Source: Isoetes taiwanensis (Eukaryota; Streptophyta; Lycopodiopsida; Isoetales; Isoetaceae). From it: a stretch of DNA of 64,000 nucleotides. Positions within the stretch are counted from its first letter, which is position 1; every line of letters begins with the position of its first letter. The notes beneath the pieces were generated by a model, which did not search any database, was not told the origin of the DNA, and saw nothing but the letters and a program-made list of their open reading frames with translations. Shown here piece by piece: positions 56,971-64,000 of this stretch. The stretch is from the NCBI GenBank assembly GCA_021234155.1, contig JAJEKV010000019.1, positions 20,292,112 through 20,356,111 of the forward strand, in the 5' to 3' direction. Both the position numbers and the translations under genes were made by a program.

Positions 56971-57192
56971 TAAAAAGGACTCTTGACGTGGCACGCTATC
57001 TCACCAATCAACCACGAGCCCTCAGCCAAGACACAGCTGCGACAGAGCTCTCCCCCGAGCAACTATATAGCATGCACGCCCCGTTGGTCCTTCTTTGGAC
57101 CAAAGCCCTCTTTGGACAAAAGCCCAAAGGACCAAAGGCCCACATGGCCCGAAAAGGCCTAAGGCCTTTTGCCACGTCCTTGGCATATATCA
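56971..57192 (-). repeat. 5' LTR of the gypsy element
   Basis: Pairs with 54204-54425. The primer-binding site lies one base inside on the left. Confidence 0.92.
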
Positions 57193-58107
57193 GCAGGGAA
57201 CCCTTGAGGCCAAGAGGGTGCCATGGCCGAGGGGGTTATTGCCATGATCCCCAAGAGGGGAGGGTTTACCTTCCTTAAATCGAGGTCCGAGTAGGTTTTT
57301 ACACTTAAAAAAAAAAAGCTTGCTCTGCTGCTATTATACCAGTATAGTTTGTTCCGATTGTTTCTCTTTATCGATCTGAAGCATTTTTCCTTGCAAGAGC
57401 TTCATATCCTTCTGTATTGGTTCATATTCTTGTGTATTTGACTTCAGCAAACGGACCATAATGTATAAAGCTACGAAGATGCAACAACATTACTAGATTT
57501 TGCGGCATTAACAAAGAATATTCATGATATTATTGAGATAATCACTGAGATATTCTTCAAAAATGAATACTCGGGTGATTATACAAAATAATCATAGCTT
57601 GATCTAAGGGTGGGCAACGGTCAGATTTATAGAACTTGCAAGGACCGTGATTTAAAGTCTATTCATTCATTGGCTTCTATAATGATAAATTTGTTTATTG
57701 TAGTCTAGAGAGATATTTTTTCGGGTTGCTAATGAAAAAATAAATGAATTATCTTAACATATACAAGAATTTGGCGCATTTTGTTCCGCCTTTTTTTTTT
57801 TGTAACATCTGATTGACTGTAAATAATGACTAGTAATGGTGCCCAGCGTTGCTGGGCATACTTTGGGAGGCTGTAAATGTTTTAGCCACAATGAGAAAAG
57901 CATGCAGTATAATTCAACATTTGTGCCTTTTTATTATAACGAAAACTTTTCAAAGGTTTAAGAACGTTTAAGAAGCCTATCTCCTTCATGTTAGATGGTT
58001 TTGTCGATATCTCTGAGAGCTTTGAGTAGAACATTGTGATGCTTGTTCTTAGCAATTTTGAGTGGAAGTAAAATGTTAATCTAAGCACGTTTGAGGTGAG
58101 GTTATAG
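57193..58107. other. Intergenic, no gene seen
   Basis: AT-rich; a poly(A) run near 57308 and a poly(T) near 57790. Nothing recognised. Confidence 0.5.
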
Positions 58108-58641
58108 TCAAAGTCCCTGTGAGGTGTCGAGGAGTTCCAAGATGCATTCTTTGAGTATCTCTACCAAGTCTTGATCGAATCCTGGCTGTTGGCTCCGCAT
58201 ATGTTGGTCATCACTCTCCTGGTTTTGTGCTTGTTGCTCTTCAGTCTCCAGTTGTTCGTCTTCTTCGTTATAGGACAACATGACATACATTGTCCAATAT
58301 GCAATCCTACAGACCTATAGAGAGTTGATAAATAACTCAAGTTTTGTTATGTATTTTGTTGTATGTATTTCGTTGTTTGTGATGTATATTTGGTTTTTCT
58401 TTTCTCGTAATTTTTGTACGAAGGATAAAGATGAACGGGTGCCAAGAATATGCATTTGGATTCGTCCATTTAGATGTTGGCAAAGTATAGCTTGAAATGC
58501 ATTCAATTGTGGGAGGGTGATGTCTGGGCATTCATCTAAGTTCGCATCGAATGACGTCATTGAACCATGTAAATCATCGATTGATTGTTCCAATTGAGCA
58601 ATGTGTTGGAGTACATCGTCTGTATCATTTTTTGTAGGCAT
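58108..58641 (-). CDS. Possible two-exon gene, Gln/Glu-rich, unknown
   Basis: An upstream ORF (58641 leftwards) starts MPTKNDTDDVLQHIAQLEQS, a helical heptad-like start. A second ORF (58290-58108) encodes QLETEEQQAQNQESDDQHM and DLVEILKECILELLDTSQGL-stop. They could be spliced with a short intron at about 58300-58400, but no junction is certain. No family recognised. Confidence 0.35.
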
Positions 58642-58725
58642 CTGTAAAACAAAAGCATGATGTTAAATTGATACATTTTCTTGGATGCATCAGAAAATAT
58701 GTCTTACCCTAGGGTTGATAATGAT

Positions 58726-58777
58726 GCCAAGATTTTTGGTACCTAATGATGCCAAGATTTTTGGTACCTAAGTTGTG
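58726..58777. repeat. 26-bp tandem duplication
   Basis: TAATGATGCCAAGATTTTTG plus GTACC occurs twice in direct succession. Confidence 0.9.
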
Positions 58778-58959
58778 TTCATTATTGTCTTCCATCTTTG
58801 GCCTAAGATACAGCTAGGACCTAGATCCCCTGCAAATATAAGGCTTGGAGGTCATATATAAGGGGCAGAAAAAGGCAGTAGGTGAAAAGGTTAAAAAGGC
58901 AATGGACTTTAGAGAGAAAGTTCTTTAAGAAGCCGCCTTTTTATCCACATCACACATCA

Positions 58960-59310
58960 TTCCACCCTTTCTTTTCATACGATCTAACAAATTTACCTAT
59001 TTCCCGATCTAACAAATTTTTCTATTTCCTTCTCTATATGATGATCTAACAAATTTATCTATTTCCTTCTCTATATGATGATATATTTTGCAACACTGCT
59101 AATAGTTGCTAAATTAATCAAGGGCAGTTGTAGTCGTTGGAAAAGAACATGACAATATAATTATTCAAGTAGTTGTTGGAAAATTATTGAAGTATATTGT
59201 AGTTGTTGGAAAAGAACATGGCATTAGAAAAGGACATTGAAATACAATTAAATATTTAAATGTAAAATTGTAATTGTTGGAAAAGAACATGGCAATGCAG
59301 TTGAATATAT
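58960..59310. repeat. Short dispersed tandem repeats
   Basis: GATCTAACAAATTT...CTATTTCC occurs three times (58980-59065) and TTGTTGGAAAAGAACATG-type phrases four times (59135-59290). No gene lies here. Confidence 0.75.
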
Positions 59311-59996
59311 AGATCTATGGCAATCATTTGTTTGCCACCTTGCATAATTTTTGTAGTTCTACGCATTCTAAAGCCTGCCAATATAGCATTCCCTCCATGC
59401 AAAGAGATCTTTGCACTGATTAAATTTACCCAAAGCCTGCCAATATAACAAATTGAGGAATGGTCAATTTTGAAGGAGAAGTTTTTAAATTCTCATTACC
59501 ATTGTGCAACCTAGATTTGCTAGAGAAGGGCCATGGTTTTTAGAAAATAATGCAAGCTTGAGTACCTGATGTATAAGGAGTGGCAGAAACCATGCATATA
59601 TGGGCCTTCATATTCCACTTTCATGTTATGTTGATAACCTAGACACATACAGATTCACTCTATATTACATCACATTTTGCCACCAAAGATAACAAAAGCA
59701 GTTATGCCACGACACACTGGCACACTGCATCAAATTATTCTATATGGTGCTAGACTTAAATACCAGTTGTTCATAAATAGGCTGCAGCTGAGAGTGGGGG
59801 TGGTTAATTCGTGCTGCAGGATAATGTTCTCCAACTCTGAAACCAACCTTTTTATCAAACTTCTTTAATATTTTACATATTCCAGTTGTTCAGTTCAATT
59901 CCGTAAAACACTTAAAAACTGGAAAAACCTATACATATGGCAAATATCTTGGAACTTAATAAAGATTAGGTCTTGTAACCCTAGACATTTGATCCA

Positions 59997-60569
59997 TCAC
60001 TGCATATTCCAGCACAACATAAGCACCCCGGAATGCCTCAAATACATGTTACCATTTTGATTTTGTACCTTAAGCCAGAGTTGCATTATATATTGCAGTT
60101 GCTCATGTGGCTCAGTCAATAATCTCCCTGACAAATTCCGCAATGTTAACATAAGTACAACCTTGAAGGAAAAAAACCTTCTGATATATGTTGCTCCAAG
60201 AGGATCTGCAGATAGAAGAGAATAATAAAATTTACAGAAAAATCTTGAGTCCAGGGCTAATATACTTTCATATACCTCACATTCGCAGCAAGATGTGAAG
60301 AAAAATATGAAAGTTATCTTTAAGCGCGGATTTGTAATACGCACAGACATAATCTCCACCAAGTTTAAACTGCCGAAAACCATTCAAACATCACAACTCG
60401 CTACAAACTTGGGCCAAATAAGATCTTGGAAAATAACATGCCCTTTGAGACTGCATTCATGGATAGACAATCCGGTTGGATTTATAGGCGACAGAGTCTT
60501 GCTCAAGAAGAACCCAAGGAGAAACCCAAGCCCCTTGCCGCGCAAAAGGAGAATCAATAAGAACGACAA
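59997..60569 (-). pseudogene. Degraded minus-strand gene or exon remnant, unknown
   Basis: Two ORFs (60569-60384, with a Leu/Phe-rich start like a signal peptide, and 60383-59997) lie end to end. A good acceptor (TCTGCAG) and a donor (AAG|GTACAA) bracket an exon-like block at about 60070-60210. Reading frames are mixed (GFFPSRLYLC and YVNIAEFVREIID occur in other frames), so this looks like a decayed gene. No family named. Confidence 0.3.
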
Positions 60570-61284
60570 CCGTGAACAACCCTAAATATTACATCGCTTT
60601 TATAAATTCTTGAATAAAAGCATGAGGATCCATCATACCTTTATGTCAATGTAATCGCCAGTGTATGCTCCCTCTGTACGATTCCAATACGGCCATTGGG
60701 TGGATATGTACCGAATAGCACTACGCATCATTCTTGGGGACTTGAATATGTAGCATTATAACAGGGGTTTTTTTTTGTGATTTTATACGCTTTTTGGCAT
60801 GGTTTTCATATGATTTCATGGGCGTATTCAAAAAAACGTACTAATGCATTACATCTAGAGTCGCACTATATTTTAGCCTCATATTTGTATAGTTTTTGTG
60901 TTGTCTAATTTTCCCCTATAATTTTAATGGTGTGATCAACTCTTTAGTTCGAGATCAAGGGCTCATAATGGAAGCCCCCTTTTGCTACTATAATTACATG
61001 CAATGATGGCATTCATATGAATAAATATGAATAATGTTTGAAAAGCCATGTAGATAATTATTATTGGGACGCTAAAAAGGCCAAAGTGTTAAAACATAGA
61101 GAACAGAGTGTATTTTCGTTTATGCGATTGGAACAAGAGCAGGACTTGAACAGAACGGCTTTTGTGTTGCAAATTTGCGGCCGTTTCTTTCACCTTTGCT
61201 GCCGATTTGCCTACCTAGCTACTTTGGCTACCTAGCTAGTTACTTGTTTGTATCTAAGATATAATTCAGAGACAATTTACAACA

Positions 61285-61665
61285 TGCGGACCTCGATCTT
61301 AGTTTCTAGGGTAAGGCTTGCTTTTGATTCACAGAGAAAAAGGGAGAGGGTGGGTTTGGCTTCTGAGCTTTGAATCCCCTTTTCGACTTGGCATATCCGT
61401 GCAATTTCTTCTTTCGGGGGGAGGGCTTTTCCATAATCGAGATCTTAGTTTCTAGGGTAAGTCTTCCTCTTCGATACAATAAGTAACAAGGAGCGGGGTT
61501 TGGATACAAGCTTTAAATTCCCTTTTCGAACTTGGCGGGGAGCGGGCTTTCCCTTTTCAAGAGTAGGCTTTCCCACCATAACATGGCTTTTCGGTCGACC
61601 AGAAAATTGCGGCGGCAATCCAACAGGGTTCGTTTCCCTTTGAAATGATGTCTTAGAAGCCACAT
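61285..61665. repeat. Two diverged tandem units starting CTTAGTTTCTAGGGTAAG
   Basis: Units begin at about 61298 and 61446. Each continues to a CCCTTTTCGA(A)CTTGGC phrase and a GGGCTTT(C)CC phrase. They are no more than about 70% alike. Confidence 0.6.
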
Positions 61666-61765
61666 ATATTTCCGGTGATGCCTAAGATTCAAAGAACTTG
61701 CTTAGAGCATTCTGAAACCGGTTGCCGCGGAACTTTCAAAGATAAACCCGAGCAGGGGACCGGTG

Positions 61766-62424
61766 AAGATAGGTCTGCGAAGATCTGTGGAAAACCTATG
61801 TATGTTATGCAGGAAAAAATTTGTACGTTTGGATGCAGGGCTTTCTTTAATTTGCAAACTTTCGCAAGATTAATCTCTTTCAATGTGTTGGCCCGGATGT
61901 AGGCGCTAGATTTAACCCTAATGCAGGGTTCCATACATTTCTATCTTCATCTTGGATTCCCTCGTAGGCAGAGGTCCATGTATGAAAAGCATTTGTGTTT
62001 GCACAAGTAATCAATAGATTGTTGGTTCATTGGCATTTCTTTGGTCCTCCTTTATGGCCTGTTTTTTGTACCACAAAAATGATAATCACCAAGATAGGTC
62101 GGCGTGAAGATCTGTGGAAAACCTATGTACGTTATGCAAGAAAACATTTGTACCTTTGGATGCAGGGCTTTCTTTAATTTGCAAACTTCGCAAGATTAAT
62201 CTCTTTCAATGGGCTGGTCCACATGTAGGTGCTAGATTTAACCCTAAACGGGTTCCATACATTTCTATCTTCTTCTTGGATTCACCAAGCAAGGTAGGTC
62301 GATGTATGAAAAGCATTTGTGTTTGCACAAGTAATCAACAGGTTGTTGGTTCATTGGCATTTCTTTGGTCCTCCTTTACATCATTCATGGCCCTATTTTT
62401 TTTGTACCACAAAGATGATAATGA
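61766..62424. repeat. Tandem duplication of a ~325-bp unit
   Basis: Copy 1 is 61766-62090 and copy 2 is 62091-62424. Both start AAGATAGGTC and end with CCACAAA(A/G)ATGATAAT. Identity is about 90%. Fragments of an ORF repeat with it, but no protein is recognised. Confidence 0.9.
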
Positions 62425-63155
62425 AAGCACGTTCATAGTCAGTATATTAGCTTGACTTGTCGCTAACATTCTTTATGTCATAGCCTTGCTGTTGTCTTCA
62501 TACTTAGCATACAAAAGCTGCAGCCAATGGGTATTACTTATTGCATTATTAAATTTATTTGATTGCTAAATGGAAGAAGACATCTATAAATTTTGAGTTG
62601 GTGGCACGATCTATTCGTTAGCTTCGGCTCAAGATGTTAGGTTATTTTTTTTTTTCTTCTTTGGCCATGCCTAGGTTCAAATCTTAGGGGCACTTTCAAA
62701 GCTATTTGTTTTAATAAACTATCGTCCACTCATTATTCTTAATGTATATTCTAACGAGAATCTAGTGTTCCAAGTGTTCCTTGGGCTATAAGCATGGTAT
62801 GGAAGCATGGTATGGTGCCATTTTGTGGTTTACGTAGATTCTCCCAGCTCCAATGACAAGGATGATATTTTATCTTGTCTTGGTCTACATTGACGGTTGG
62901 ATCCATATTACATCAATATGGCAACATCATTATGACAGGCTTTTCTTTTCTATCCTCATCACATTTATCCTTTTATCAATATAACACATATAATAACGTA
63001 TAATAACACATATAATATAATAACACACACATATAATATCATTACGAATTTTTTCTAGTTCGTTCATCAATTCTTAAGGCCCCGAAGGGGCCAAAAAATT
63101 TTTTGGTTAACACACAAACCATTACATCCAACACTTTAAAATTAAATCCCCCTTG
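62425..63155. other. Intergenic, AT-rich
   Basis: Contains AATAACACATATAATA-type simple repeats at about 62980-63040 and the palindrome GGCCCCGAAGGGGCC (63079-63093). A tRNA-like B-box word (GGTTCAAATCT) occurs near 62675, but no complete SINE is evident. Confidence 0.5.
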
Positions 63156-63452
63156 AAACCCCCTTTGGTTTGGGTGCATATTCACACGGGGGGTGACGTA
63201 GGGCAGCGAGAGCTCCTAAAATTATGTTTCGCGTGTACAAAACCAACACCATGTAGTATATTACTACAAATCTTATAGTATTTTGCAAAACTTGTTATAC
63301 AGTATAGCAAATTTTGTACATGCATACCCCACAAATGAGGAACTTTACGTACGGTGTAGATTAAGGAATAAAGAGTGAATATGCCTATCCAACAGCTCTC
63401 GATGCCCGGAGTCACCCCCCGTGTGAATATGCACCCAAACCAAAGGGGGTTT
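63156..63452. mobile_element. 297-bp MITE with perfect 42-bp terminal inverted repeats
   Basis: The left arm 63156-63197 (starting AAACCCCCTTTGG) is the exact reverse complement of 63411-63452. The inverted match continues inward with few mismatches to about 70 bp (GGGCAGCGAGAGCTC against GAGCTCTCGATGCCC-like). There are no ORFs inside. Identical arms imply a recent insertion or conversion. A target duplication is not clear. Confidence 0.92.
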
Positions 63453-64000
63453 ATGGCAGTGGCAAGCCATTTGATGTTAAATCACAGGTAGTATACACAG
63501 GTGTGAACAACCAATCTGCTTCTTCAGGATTAGGTGTTCTAATGATTCTTGATTCTTCAGGCATCAAAAACGGCCACATGCTCGCAATTTACCTGTAGAA
63601 TCAAGTAAACATGAAAGAAACTTGGCGCTTCCTATTCATAATTTCTCAATCTTGTAAATGCAAGATCCATTTATCAAGCAAGATTATCCATTGGAAAGCT
63701 TAAGGAAAGCTCTATAAATAAGTCTAGGCAAGCATCTTTCAAATTCCTATTGTATATATGTCAAATATGGCAAAATATCTTTCTTTGTTCTAATTCTAAA
63801 GAGAGCATAAAGATGGAGGTTACATTTGTTGTTCTAATTCTACAAAGAAACATGGAGGTTAACCCCAAGTAACTACTCTAAACTAAATACATAAACTTTG
63901 AGATATACATTAAAATGATTGCCTCCTTTTGAAACCTCCAACAACAATTAAAACAACCATGTTCACTATTTGGCCAGCTAGCAGATATTTGGGCATAACT
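63453..64000. other. No gene seen
   Basis: AT-rich end of the window with a weak repeat of TTCTAATTCTA(A/C)AAAG (about 63787 and 63833). Nothing recognised. Confidence 0.5.

Larger units (their letters stand above)
54204..57192 (-). mobile_element. Ty3/gypsy LTR retrotransposon, internally deleted
   Basis: 222-bp LTRs at 54204-54425 (3' LTR) and 56971-57192 (5' LTR). The flanks share a 5-bp target duplication GCAGG (54199-54203 and 57193-57197). One base inside the 5' LTR, TGGTACCATAGCAA resembles a tRNA-Met primer-binding site (TGGTATCAGAGC). A purine tract (AAGAGGGAGGGA) precedes the 3' LTR. The interior is only about 2.5 kb: gag runs directly into the RNase H end, so protease and most of the reverse transcriptase are deleted. 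Confidence 0.93.

Noticed and set aside
62600-62700. tRNA-derived SINE or tRNA gene suggested by GGTTCAAATCT
   Set aside because: Only a B-box-like word is present; no A box at the right distance, no cloverleaf and no tail were found.

Overview
This window is plant nuclear DNA: intron-rich, AT-rich and repeat-laden, with two recognisable plant genes and several nested transposons. The large introns, decayed LINEs and scarcity of genes suggest a big, repeat-rich plant genome (possibly a gymnosperm or similar lineage; I cannot fix the species). Nothing looks bacterial or organellar.

Layout. 1-1254: a two-exon gene fragment of unknown function between ~81-bp direct repeats. 4.2-7.74 kb (+): a decayed LINE with endonuclease, reverse transcriptase, zf-RVT and poly(A). 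9.46-16.6 kb (-): a second, fuller LINE with ORF1, EN-RT and two extra ORFs. 16.4-20.5 kb: a ~2.05-kb tandem duplication carrying the LINE 5' end plus the first exons of a PAP29-like purple acid phosphatase. The second copy continues into the rest of that gene (to 21.6 kb). 21.9-22.4 kb (-): a broken S40/DUF584 senescence-regulator gene. 23.7-38.9 kb (+): a decayed Helitron (AT-hook, HUH/Y2 Rep, PIF1-like helicase), split at 26.54 kb by an 11.2-kb foreign segment. 38.9-42.15 kb (+): a Penelope-like reverse transcriptase locus. 45.7-53.4 kb (-): an eight-exon DUF616 (TOD1/MUCI70-type) putative glycosyltransferase gene, the best-preserved gene here. Its 4.4-kb intron holds LINE debris and a small MITE. 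54.2-57.2 kb (-): an internally deleted Ty3/gypsy element with 222-bp LTRs. 57.2-64 kb: mostly non-coding, with tandem repeats and a 297-bp MITE with a perfect 42-bp terminal inverted repeat.

The most unusual part is 26,544-37,736. It is bounded by 27-bp terminal inverted repeats, looks GC-richer than its surroundings, and sits precisely inside the Helitron reading frame. It carries a frameshifted protein with a histone H3 tail start (MARTKQTAR) and an H3-like fold, and four small paralogous genes each with a TATA box 86-93 bp upstream of the start codon. It also has a minus-strand block of unidentified ORFs and at least eight copies of a hairpin whose right arm is GGCGTCGTGTGAT. I recognise no transposase in it. 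It may be a large multigene DNA transposon or an endogenised DNA-virus-like element; that is inference.

The mobile elements record a nested order: the 11.2-kb element is younger than the Helitron, the 121-bp MITE is younger than the LINE fragment it split, and the duplication at 16.4-20.5 kb is younger than the second LINE.
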